Positions 15,180 through 22,966 of a stretch of DNA of 55,179 bases are shown one piece after another. Origin of the DNA: an uncultured Flavobacteriaceae bacterium (GTDB lineage: Bacteria; Bacteroidota; Bacteroidia; Flavobacteriales; Flavobacteriaceae). Both the position numbers and the translations under genes were made by a program. Below the pieces are notes generated by a model. The model saw nothing but the letters and a program-made list of their open reading frames with translations. It was not told where the DNA came from and did no database searches. Each line of letters begins with the position of its first letter. Position 1 is the stretch's first letter. The DNA lies in contig CALGUD010000010.1 in the NCBI GenBank assembly GCA_937901915.1, forward strand, positions 1-55,179. The letters are read 5' to 3'.

Positions 15180-16454
15180 ATGACTTCTAAAAACGATAAC
15201 AAAATGATTTACAGTCTTATAAAACTCACTGAGGATAAACTTGAATGGGGATCTGGTGATAATTGGTCTACTCAGGACTTTGAAGCAGTAAGCATAAAAG
15301 TTTTGGAGGTTACGGGAATAAATTTAAGTGTAACTACATTAAAAAGGCTTTGGGGTAAAATAAAATATGAAAGCAGCCCTACAGTTACTACCTTAAATGC
15401 CTTGGCTAAATTTAATGGATTTGAGAATTGGAGGGCTTACCAGCAATCAGAAAAGATAAATCCAGAAGAAAATTTAATTTTAAATAGGCCTGAAAAGAAA
15501 TCTGTTAAAGGAAAATCCAGATTATTTATTTTCTTAACGGTTATTTTAATTTTAATAGTTGCTTTTTTTCTTTTTGTAACCAACAAATCAGGTTCAACAG
15601 ATTTTAATGAGGCGGAATTTTCATTCAGTAGTAAGAAAATGGTATTTGAAGGGGTTCCTAATTCTGTGATCTTTACTTATGATGCGTCTTCTGCAGGGCT
15701 TAATGATAAAGTGGAAATTCAGCAATCCTGGGATGAAAGATTAAGAACTGAAGTGCCAAAAGATAAGAATATTCATAATTCCATATATTATTATCCAGGG
15801 TTTTTCCAGGCCAAACTTGTCATTTCCGATACTGTGGTTAAAGAGCATGGCATTTTAATAAAGACAGACGGTTGGCTTCCGCTTATTGAAAAAGACCAGA
15901 CAAAACCACCTATTTATTTTAAAAAAGAGGATGTTTTTAGTGATGATGGTATGATGACCCTTTCAATCGATAAAATAAAAGAGGTTGTTGAGCTTAAGCC
16001 TGAACCAACATGGACATCTTTTTATAATGTAAACGACTTCGGTAATGTGTCTTCTGAAAATTTTGTGTTTGAATCAGAATTTAAAAATGATTATGCCGAA
16101 ATAGAAGGCATTTGCCAATATGCTTATGTACTGTTATATTTTGAAGGGACAATGATGTATCTGCCCTTTTCAATAAAAGGATGTGTGTCCACTTTATCAT
16201 TATATGATTTTGATGGAAAAATGGATGTTGATCTTTCAGCACTGGGGTTTGAAACTGGTCAATGGATAAAACTTAAAGTCGAGGTTATAAATGGAGATGG
16301 AAAACTATTCATAAATGATGTGTGTGAATATGATTTTAATTTTAATTTTGATACTCCGGTTAAATTTATGGGAATTAGATATGCTTTTCAAGGTACAGGA
16401 AGTGTAAAGTACACAAAGTTCACAGACGGGTCCGGAAATGTTGTTATAGAGTAA
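15180..16454 (+). CDS. Membrane protein with N-terminal HTH-like and periplasmic domain
   Basis: The start at 15180 (MTSKNDNKMIYSL) is preferred over the upstream ATG at 15090, which would overlap the pheT promoter region. This gives 424 residues. Residues 5-90 match a domain common in Bacteroidetes: W-x(4)-DF, LSVTTLKRLWGKIKY, PTVTTLNALAKFNGF, ENWRAYQ. The spacing resembles a helix-turn-helix DNA-binding module. One transmembrane helix follows (about 118-138, IFLTVILILIVAFFLFV). The periplasmic remainder (about 290 residues) is beta-rich, with a concanavalin-like C-terminus (WIKLKVEVINGDGKLFINDV). It may be a one-component sensor or membrane-bound regulator; the ligand is unknown. Confidence 0.6.
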   Translation: MTSKNDNKMIYSLIKLTEDKLEWGSGDNWSTQDFEAVSIKVLEVTGINLSVTTLKRLWGKIKYESSPTVTTLNALAKFNGFENWRAYQQSEKINPEENLILNRPEKKSVKGKSRLFIFLTVILILIVAFFLFVTNKSGSTDFNEAEFSFSSKKMVFEGVPNSVIFTYDASSAGLNDKVEIQQSWDERLRTEVPKDKNIHNSIYYYPGFFQAKLVISDTVVKEHGILIKTDGWLPLIEKDQTKPPIYFKKEDVFSDDGMMTLSIDKIKEVVELKPEPTWTSFYNVNDFGNVSSENFVFESEFKNDYAEIEGICQYAYVLLYFEGTMMYLPFSIKGCVSTLSLYDFDGKMDVDLSALGFETGQWIKLKVEVINGDGKLFINDVCEYDFNFNFDTPVKFMGIRYAFQGTGSVKYTKFTDGSGNVVIE

Positions 16455-16472
16455 AGTTATTAAAAAGATGAA

Positions 16473-16511
16473 CTAACCCCTTCAAGAGGGTTTGAAACCC
16501 TTGAAAGGTTC
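16473..16511. terminator. Imperfect hairpin between convergent genes
   Basis: Complementary arms AACCCCTTCAAG and TTGAAAGGTT bracket an inner GGGTTTGAAACCC pairing. The element lies between the stop at 16454 (+) and the stop at 16520 (-), as expected of a shared bidirectional terminator. Confidence 0.5.
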
Positions 16512-16519
16512 ATTATATT

Positions 16520-17347
16520 CTATTTAGTCAAAATAATTCCAAATTGGGTAGCAAACCTTTTGCCCATTTCCCGTTGAGACCTGCTGTTAAAATGCAGACT
16601 ATCTCCTTTATGTTTAAGGCCTTCACTGCTAATTGGGTAAAAATTACGGTCTTTATAAGGCATAAGGTTCATTACAGCATTTATGGCATCCCATCTTAGT
16701 TGTTCATTATGATCGGCAAATAAGCCTAAGTGTACAGCCATAATTGGTAAAGAGTCATTTTGAATATATTCCCTGAAGGTTTTAAATAATATAGGCAACC
16801 GTTCTTTATAGGCTGGTAACAAACTAGGTTTTGCATCGCTTTCGCCCTGGTGCCATAAAATACCTTTTATGGTTCCATGCTGTTGTGCAAAATCTACTTT
16901 TTCTTTAAAATTACTTAGAAGTTTCACATCTCTGTGCATGGCATCATTTAGCCATTGTTCAACTGAACTTCCACCTACAGCGCAAGGAATTAAAGCAATT
17001 GTAATATGACCCCGGGTTCTTTCAGCCAACTCTTTGCCAAAACTTAAACCACTGTCTAAACCCGCAAGGTCCGGCTCATAAAAATGCAAGGGCTCTTTTG
17101 CATAGACCCACTCATTATTTTTATTAATTGTAATTACCCGTGGGTGGGGGATAGTATCCTGAGGCTCCACAAATGCCCGACCCGCCATGTTAGATTGTCC
17201 GGCCATTATAAAAACCCATACATTTTCTTTGGGTGGAAGTTTGTCAACCTTTTCTTCAACTTGAGGGAAATTAACAGTTCTGTCATTACTCTGAGCAAAA
17301 ACGGTTATGCACAGCATATATACTATTATAAGAATGGAGCTTTTCAT
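16520..17347 (-). CDS. Secreted SGNH-type carbohydrate acetylesterase (sialate O-acetylesterase-like)
   Basis: This gene encodes 275 residues with a signal peptide (MKSSILIIVYMLCITVFAQ). The catalytic core shows MAGQSNMAGR (block I, nucleophile Ser of GQSN), IPCAVGGSS (oxyanion Gly), GILWHQGESDA (block III-type) and DSLHFNSRSQ, whose Asp and His fit the C-terminal catalytic pair. This is the sialate O-acetylesterase / acetylxylan esterase-related domain (PF03629-type), which removes acetyl groups from glycans. The ATG at 17347 was chosen over a TTG one codon upstream. No glycosidase or SusC/D pair is adjacent, so the substrate is open. Confidence 0.85.
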   Translation of the reverse strand: MKSSILIIVYMLCITVFAQSNDRTVNFPQVEEKVDKLPPKENVWVFIMAGQSNMAGRAFVEPQDTIPHPRVITINKNNEWVYAKEPLHFYEPDLAGLDSGLSFGKELAERTRGHITIALIPCAVGGSSVEQWLNDAMHRDVKLLSNFKEKVDFAQQHGTIKGILWHQGESDAKPSLLPAYKERLPILFKTFREYIQNDSLPIMAVHLGLFADHNEQLRWDAINAVMNLMPYKDRNFYPISSEGLKHKGDSLHFNSRSQREMGKRFATQFGIILTK

Positions 17348-17653
17348 CAATTAAATTTTTTTAAAGATAACATTTTATCATAAGTCCCGGTGCTTAAATT
17401 CTATACCATATATATGTTCAATTTTTATGCCTGATTTATTTGGGAAATTTTAATAAACTATAAAAACGATTCTTGTAAAACTTTACATCATTCATTAAAA
17501 CATCATGGAAACCTGAAGTTTAAAAGATACTTGAAGTATGGAATCCTTTGTTTTTCACTATATTTGCAACTAAACAAAAGCCGTAACAGCCGTTAAAAAG
17601 ACAACGTTTTTAATAGTTCAATAATAAAATCTTCTAATTAATAATTTCATAAT
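17348..17653. other. Divergent intergenic region with possible promoter
   Basis: This 306-bp AT-rich gap lies between two divergent genes. TATATTTG at 17559-17566 fits the Flavobacterial -7 box (TAnnTTTG) for the rightward gene at 17654, but no well-spaced -33 TTTG precedes it. Nothing else is recognised. Confidence 0.35.
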
Positions 17654-18727
17654 ATGCACATTAAACTTAAGAAACTCAAAGACATTATTTCAAAAAATTG
17701 CGTTACCATTATTTTGAATACCCACCGAACAAGACCTGATAATGAGCAAGATCCTAAGAAACTTAAAAATCTTGTAAAAGAGGCAAAAGAACGTCTTTTG
17801 AGCAATAACAATAAAAGTGATGTTACATCAATAATACAACGCCTGGAAGAATTGGAATCGGAAATAGACCATAGGCATAATTTGGAAAGCTTAATTCTTT
17901 TTGTAAATGATGACATTAAAGAGTATATAAGCTTACCAATATCAGTAAAAGATCGTGTGGTTATAGACAATACATTTGCCACAAGGGATTTGGTGCGTGC
18001 ACTACACCGTGAAAATAATTATTTTATTTTGGTCCTTAGTCAGCAAAAAGTAAGGCTTATTGAGGCTTTTAACGACAGAGTTGTTGAAGAGGCAGGGAAT
18101 CCATTCCCTATAGATAATACCCAATTTTATTCTACAAACAAGGAAGAGCTTTCAAACGCCAGCAAGCAGACTAACCTCATTGCCGAGTTTTTTAACAGAG
18201 TGGATAAGGAGGTAAACAAAGTAAGAAGAGAAAATCCTTTACCGGTGCTTATATGCACAGAAGAAAGTAACTACCATCAGTATTTAAAAATAGCCGACCA
18301 AAAAAATACAATATTTGATGCTTACTTAAACAGAAATAGACTTGATGATACTGCCCAGTCAATTGTTTCTGATGCCTGGAACATTATTAAGGCTGAAATG
18401 GCTGAAAAGAACAAAGCTCAAAAAGAAGAATTGAAAAAGGCAGTTGGTAAAGGTAAATTTTTAAGTGATCTAAATGATATTTACAGAGCTATTTTAGAAG
18501 GAAGGGTACAAACACTTTTTATTGAGGAGGGGTTATATAAGTCGGCCATTTTAAACGGCCACGAAATTCAATTAGTATCCTCTACAGATGTAAACAATAA
18601 AGAAGTTGTGGATGATATTTATGATGAAATGATTGAAGAAAATATGAACTATGGAGGAAGCGTTGTTTTTTTACCCAATGGAGAATTGGAAAATTTTCAA
18701 GGGTTCGCAGCAGTAACAAGATATTAA
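17654..18727 (+). CDS. Bacterial archaeo-eukaryotic release factor (baeRF family 3-like)
   Basis: This gene encodes 357 residues and no signal peptide. The protein has the eRF1-like three-part layout seen in baeRF proteins: N-terminal domain (KLKKLKDIISKNCVTIILNTHRT..., VSLFVNDDIKEYISLP-type strand near 83-95), central domain (ATRDLVRALHRENNYFILVLSQQKVRLIEA, about 112-140), and C-terminal domain with an acidic loop and a final GGSVVFLPNGEL strand. baeRF proteins are predicted from sequence to act on stalled or modified ribosomes; their biochemical role is not settled. It is flanked by its own terminator at 18781 and looks monocistronic. Confidence 0.8.
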   Translation: MHIKLKKLKDIISKNCVTIILNTHRTRPDNEQDPKKLKNLVKEAKERLLSNNNKSDVTSIIQRLEELESEIDHRHNLESLILFVNDDIKEYISLPISVKDRVVIDNTFATRDLVRALHRENNYFILVLSQQKVRLIEAFNDRVVEEAGNPFPIDNTQFYSTNKEELSNASKQTNLIAEFFNRVDKEVNKVRRENPLPVLICTEESNYHQYLKIADQKNTIFDAYLNRNRLDDTAQSIVSDAWNIIKAEMAEKNKAQKEELKKAVGKGKFLSDLNDIYRAILEGRVQTLFIEEGLYKSAILNGHEIQLVSSTDVNNKEVVDDIYDEMIEENMNYGGSVVFLPNGELENFQGFAAVTRY

Positions 18728-18780
18728 ATAACAAATTTCTAAGGAACAATTCCAGAGTATAAGCTTTGGTGAATTTTTTT

Positions 18781-18824
18781 TGACTAGTCCTAAATAATCT
18801 GTATTGCTTATTTAGGGTTAGTCA
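18781..18824 (+). terminator. Strong hairpin terminator after baeRF gene
   Basis: TGACTAGTCCTAAATAA (18781-18797) pairs with TTATTTAGGGTTAGTCA (18808-18824), with two mismatches and a 10-base loop, followed by a T-run. A T-run also precedes it, so it may work in both directions. Confidence 0.75.
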
Positions 18825-19001
18825 GTTTTTCAAAACTACCGATAATTTAGTGCCTTAACTCCATAATAAAGCAATAAGTATTTTTCAACTTTATATATCC
18901 ATTACTCACAAGTATAAGTATAAAATTCAGCAACTTGCTAATCAGGGTTATTTTGATTATTTTTATTCTTTGACATTAAACAACTAAACCAAATTCTCAC
19001 C

Positions 19002-19433
19002 ATGACCGAAAGAATATCAGCACCTATATGGTTTTGGATAGTCACCGTTATTGCTCTTTTCTGGAATTTATTTGGAGTTCTGCAATTTGCCTTTCAGGTA
19101 ACCATGTCCCCTGAAGATCTAGCAGCTTATCCTGTAGATCAACAAGCCATTTATAAATTTATGCCTTCATGGGTAAACATTGCCTTTGCCTTGGCTGTAT
19201 TTGGTGGGGTTTTTGGGTGTATTGCTTTATTAATGAGAAAAAATTGGGCAGTTCCAATGTTCATTGTTTCCCTCATAGGGATAATTGCCCATATGTATTA
19301 TATCTTTTTTATGAGTAATTCTTATGAAATATTTGGGCCTAATGGATTGATACAACCAATAACTGTCATAGTTGTTGCTATTTTGTTACTTGCACTCGCA
19401 AAAATGGCAAAAGCTAAAGGTTGGATTCATTAA
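19002..19433 (+). CDS. Small four-helix inner-membrane protein
   Basis: This gene encodes 143 residues with four predicted transmembrane helices: about 9-30 (WFWIVTVIALFWNLFGVLQF), 58-80, 86-106 and 117-135. The loop between helices 1 and 2 carries an acidic, proline-containing segment (MSPEDLAAYPVDQQAIYKFMPSW) typical of a Bacteroidetes family often labelled 'sugar transporter' in databases without functional proof. No catalytic motif is visible. It is monocistronic, ends at a bidirectional hairpin shared with htpG, and the function is unknown. Confidence 0.7.
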   Translation: MTERISAPIWFWIVTVIALFWNLFGVLQFAFQVTMSPEDLAAYPVDQQAIYKFMPSWVNIAFALAVFGGVFGCIALLMRKNWAVPMFIVSLIGIIAHMYYIFFMSNSYEIFGPNGLIQPITVIVVAILLLALAKMAKAKGWIH

Positions 19434-19435
19434 AA

Positions 19436-19461
19436 AAACCCGCTTAACCAGAAGCGGGTTT
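19436..19461. terminator. Bidirectional terminator between membrane gene and htpG
   Basis: AAACCCGCTT (19436-19445) pairs perfectly with AAGCGGGTTT (19452-19461) around a 6-base loop, with A-run before and T-rich sequence after. It serves the converging genes on either side. Confidence 0.85.
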
Positions 19462-19508
19462 CGTTTAAAATTCTGTATTTGAAATTAGCTTACTACTAAT
19501 CTCGTGAA

Positions 19509-21392
19509 CTATTTTATCATTTCGTAACTTCTTTTCACAAAATTCGTCAGTTCTTCGCCTTTTAACAACCCTTGAGATAGTCTTGCAAGATCAAGCGATT
19601 GTTTAATGAGTCGTTCTCTTTTATTTTGAGTTTTTGTATTCAATATCTGAACTACCAATTCATGGTTGGTGTTTACTACCAGGTTATACATTTCAGGCAT
19701 ATTGCTCATTCCAAACATACCGCCACCTGTTGCACTCATCTCTTTCATCCTTCGCATAAATTCTGGTTGTGTAATTACAAAAGGAGAGGCTTTGCTATCT
19801 AAAGCTTCCAACTGAACTGTATATTTTTCCTTTGGTATAATTTCTTCTAAAGAAGTTTTTAGCTTTTCTTTTTCTTCGTCAGAAAGTTTTGATATTTTCT
19901 CTTCATCTTTTTTAATGAGATTTTCCAGGGAGTCAGCATCAACACGAGCAAAAGAAATATTTTCCTTACTTGTTTCCAGTTTTTGAATTAAATGGGAAAC
20001 AATAGGTGAGTCTAGCAGCAATACTTCATAACCTTTTTCTTTAGCCTCAGTTATATAACTGTGTTGAGCATCTTTATTACTTGCATACAAAATAATCAGT
20101 TTGCCATCTTTATCAGTTTGATTATCTTTTATTTTCTCTTTTAATTCTTCAAAAGTAAAATAGGAATCGTTTACAGTTGGATAGAGAGCAAATTTATCAG
20201 CTTTTTCAAAGAATTTTTCCTCTGAAAGCATTCCGTATTCAATAACAATTTTAATATCATTCCACTTTTTTTCAAAGTCTTCCCTGTTGTTTTTAAATAA
20301 CGACTGTAGTTTATCGGCTACTTTTTTAGTTATGTAGCTTGATATTTTTTTTACATTTTGGTCTGCCTGCAGGTATGAACGTGATACATTTAAAGGAATG
20401 TCCGGCGAATCTATGACACCACGAAGCATGGTTAAAAATTCAGGCACAATACCTTCAACATTATCAGTTACATACACCTGGTTTTGATAAAGTTGAATTT
20501 TATCCTTTTGAATACTCATATCATTGGTTAACCGTGGGAAGTAGAGAATACCTGTTAAATTAAATGGGTAATCAACATTTAAATGAATATTGAATAAGGG
20601 TTCATCAAACTGCATTGGATAAAGCTCCCTGTAAAATTTCTTATAATCCTCCTCTTTAAGATCAGCAGGTTGTTTTGTCCACGCAGGTGTAGGATTGTTT
20701 ATAATATTATCTACAGTTTTTGTTTCAGGTTTTGCATCCTCAGGAGCATCCTCAGGTAGCGGGAGGGATTCTTCGCGTGTACCAAACTTAATGGGTATGG
20801 GCATAAATTTGTTATACTTAAGCAATAACTCCCTTATTCTGCCCTCTTCAAGAAATTCTTTAGAGTCATTATTAATATGAAGTATAATTTCTGTACCATG
20901 TTCCTTTTTGTCGGCATCTTCTATGTTATAATTAGGACTGCCATCGCATGACCAGTGAACAGCAGGTTCGTCTTTAAAACTTTTAGTAATTATTTCAACC
21001 TTATCCGCTACCATAAAAGCAGAATAAAAACCTAACCCAAAATGTCCGATTATGCCGGAATCCTTAGCGGAATCTTTGTATTTTTCAAGAAATTCTTCAG
21101 CACCGGAAAATGCTACTTCATTAATATATTTTTTCACTTCATCGGCTGTCATTCCTATACCCTGATCAATAACGTGAAGTTTTTTGCCTTTTTTGTCAAT
21201 CTTGACTTCAATTATAGGATTTCCGTATTCTACTTTAGCTTCACCAATACTTGTAAGGTGTTTTAACTTAAGAGTAGCGTCTGTTGCATTTGATATAAGT
21301 TCACGTAAAAATATTTCGTGGTCGCTGTAGAGAAATTTTTTAATGAGCGGAAAAATATTTTCAACTGATACATTAATACTTCCTGTTGCCAT
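19509..21392 (-). CDS. htpG: Chaperone protein HtpG (Hsp90)
   Basis: This gene encodes 627 residues, the usual bacterial Hsp90 length. The N-terminal ATPase (GHKL) domain shows the family's ATP-binding motifs: IFLRELISNATDA (about 24-36, Asn that binds Mg), DQGIGM (about 76-81), and GHFGLGFYSAFMVA (about 116-129). The middle domain carries the catalytic-loop phrase VSRSYLQADQNVKKI (Arg and Gln near 340-345). The C-terminal dimerisation part ends with no MEEVD, as in bacteria. It refolds client proteins under stress. No clear heat-shock operator was found in the 415 bp upstream. Confidence 0.97.
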   Translation of the reverse strand: MATGSINVSVENIFPLIKKFLYSDHEIFLRELISNATDATLKLKHLTSIGEAKVEYGNPIIEVKIDKKGKKLHVIDQGIGMTADEVKKYINEVAFSGAEEFLEKYKDSAKDSGIIGHFGLGFYSAFMVADKVEIITKSFKDEPAVHWSCDGSPNYNIEDADKKEHGTEIILHINNDSKEFLEEGRIRELLLKYNKFMPIPIKFGTREESLPLPEDAPEDAKPETKTVDNIINNPTPAWTKQPADLKEEDYKKFYRELYPMQFDEPLFNIHLNVDYPFNLTGILYFPRLTNDMSIQKDKIQLYQNQVYVTDNVEGIVPEFLTMLRGVIDSPDIPLNVSRSYLQADQNVKKISSYITKKVADKLQSLFKNNREDFEKKWNDIKIVIEYGMLSEEKFFEKADKFALYPTVNDSYFTFEELKEKIKDNQTDKDGKLIILYASNKDAQHSYITEAKEKGYEVLLLDSPIVSHLIQKLETSKENISFARVDADSLENLIKKDEEKISKLSDEEKEKLKTSLEEIIPKEKYTVQLEALDSKASPFVITQPEFMRRMKEMSATGGGMFGMSNMPEMYNLVVNTNHELVVQILNTKTQNKRERLIKQSLDLARLSQGLLKGEELTNFVKRSYEMIK

Positions 21393-21594
21393 ATTACAAT
21401 ATATTTATTTCTATTAAAAATTTAGTCTGTGTATTCAAAAAAAGTACCATATAATATAAAATGACAAAGTGGCATTTTTAATTAAAGATTAACATTTTAT
21501 TTGTTTAACTTTTGCATTTAATCATTAAACGTTTTGTATTTTTACACTATTAAATTAATCACGGGATATCATTGCTATGAAAAGGTACATTTAA

Positions 21595-21651
21595 ATGACT
21601 TTAATGATTCCTATTTTGAAAATAGGTTGGTTGATTTATTTTATTGGTTAG
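21595..21651 (+). CDS. Possible 18-residue hydrophobic peptide in a short terminated transcript
   Basis: ATG at 21595 opens a frame reading MTLMIPILKIGWLIYFIG and stops at 21649. It lies in the 415-bp gap between htpG (-) and fabH (+) and is followed 10 bp later by a strong terminator. It is hydrophobic enough to span a membrane. A shorter frame, MKRYI, ends 1 bp before it. It could be a small membrane peptide, or the segment could be a non-coding RNA in which this frame is accidental. The rest of the gap shows nothing else recognisable. Confidence 0.3.
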   Translation: MTLMIPILKIGWLIYFIG

Positions 21652-21661
21652 GTTGGTTAAG

Positions 21662-21699
21662 GAAACGCGTTCGTCTATGATGGCGCGTTTCTTTTTTTT
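21662..21699 (+). terminator. Strong intrinsic terminator upstream of fabH
   Basis: GAAACGCG (21662-21669) pairs with CGCGTTTC (21684-21691), followed by eight T. It ends a transcript that begins in the htpG-fabH gap, so either a small RNA or peptide gene exists here or it attenuates a fabH leader. Confidence 0.85.
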
Positions 21700-21807
21700 G
21701 TAAGTTTTGCCACTCCTTTTTATTTTATAAAATAATTATATTTGATTAACTTGCAAGGTTGGGTTATTAAACTAATTACCTGAAATTTAGATTTTAAACA
21801 TACAAAT

Positions 21808-22815
21808 ATGTACAATTCCAGAATAGCCGGTTTGGGTTACTATGTACCGGATAATATAGTTACAAATGATGACCTTACCAAGTTTATGGAGACTACTGAT
21901 GAGTGGATACAGGAACGAACAGGGATAAAGGAGAGGCGTCATATTAAAAAGGGTGAAGATACTACCACAACCATGGGTGTTAAAGCAGCGAAGATTGCTA
22001 TTGAACGTTCGGGTATAGATAAAAATGATATAGATTTTATAGTTTTTGCCACTTTAAGCCCCGATTATTATTTTCCGGGACCCGGTGTGCTTGTGCAAAG
22101 AGATCTCGATATTAAAACCATAGGGGCATTGGATGTAAGAAATCAATGTTCAGGATTTGTTTATGCAATTTCTGTAGCCGATCAGTTCATAAAAACAGGT
22201 ATGTATAAAAATGTTCTTGTTATTGGCTCTGAGGTACACTCAACAGGACTGGACTTAACGACAAGAGGCAGGGGAGTTTCTGTAATTTTTGGAGATGGGG
22301 CAGGTGCCGCCGTTTTGACCAGGGAAGAAGATAATACCAAAGGGATCTTGTCTACACATTTACATTCTGAAGGAAAGTACGCTGAAGAACTTGCTTTAAT
22401 TGCCCCGGGAATGGGCAAGCGCTGGATTCTGGATATACTGGAAGATGATGACCCCGATGATACTTCGTATTATCCGCATATGAATGGCCAGTTTGTATTT
22501 AAAAATGCTGTAGTTCGGTTTAGTGAAGTGATCATGGAAGGTCTTCAAAAAAATAATTTATCAAAAGAAGATATTGATATGCTTATACCTCACCAGGCTA
22601 ATTTGAGAATATCACAATTTATTCAGAAAAAGTTCGGTTTAAGTGATAAGCAGGTATTTAATAACATTATGAAGTATGGAAATACAACGGCAGCTTCAAT
22701 TCCTATAGCTTTAACTGAAGCATGGGAGGCAGGTAAGGTAAAAGAAGGTGATACCGTGGTTCTTGCAGCGTTTGGTAGTGGATTTACGTGGGCAAGTGCT
22801 ATTATAAAGTGGTAA
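21808..22815 (+). CDS. fabH: 3-oxoacyl-ACP synthase III family protein
   Basis: This gene encodes 335 residues, the family length. The thiolase-fold active site is complete: Cys114 in RNQCSGF, His in IPHQANLRI (about 252) and Asn in YGNTTAAS (about 282). FabH condenses acetyl-CoA, or a branched acyl-CoA, with malonyl-ACP to start fatty acid synthesis. In this phylum branched primers are likely, given the iso-fatty acids of Flavobacteria. It is not in a plsX-fabH-rpmF cluster, so it could be a second copy with a specialised substrate. It stands alone, with terminator-like hairpins on both sides. Confidence 0.88.
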   Translation: MYNSRIAGLGYYVPDNIVTNDDLTKFMETTDEWIQERTGIKERRHIKKGEDTTTTMGVKAAKIAIERSGIDKNDIDFIVFATLSPDYYFPGPGVLVQRDLDIKTIGALDVRNQCSGFVYAISVADQFIKTGMYKNVLVIGSEVHSTGLDLTTRGRGVSVIFGDGAGAAVLTREEDNTKGILSTHLHSEGKYAEELALIAPGMGKRWILDILEDDDPDDTSYYPHMNGQFVFKNAVVRFSEVIMEGLQKNNLSKEDIDMLIPHQANLRISQFIQKKFGLSDKQVFNNIMKYGNTTAASIPIALTEAWEAGKVKEGDTVVLAAFGSGFTWASAIIKW

Positions 22816-22869
22816 TACTCTGAGTTATTCCCTTTTTTAAAGGTCTATAATGCGAAGGGCTTTATATAA

Positions 22870-22901
22870 AAAGATCGCCTGAAATATTTCAGACGACCTT
22901 T
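22870..22901. terminator. Hairpin between fabH and the convergent barrel gene
   Basis: A CTGAAA/TTTCAG core (22879-22892) is extended by TCG/CGA and AAAG/CTTT pairs with symmetric single mismatches, then a short T-rich tail. It is a moderate terminator candidate. Confidence 0.5.
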
Positions 22902-22966
22902 CTTAATAATAGCTGTAATTAACACTAACTAACCAATAATATATGAAATTTAAAAGCTATTAAACT

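Noticed and set aside
21393..21594. CIRCE or other heat-shock operator upstream of htpG
   Set aside because: No TTAGCACTC-type inverted repeat was found in the gap.
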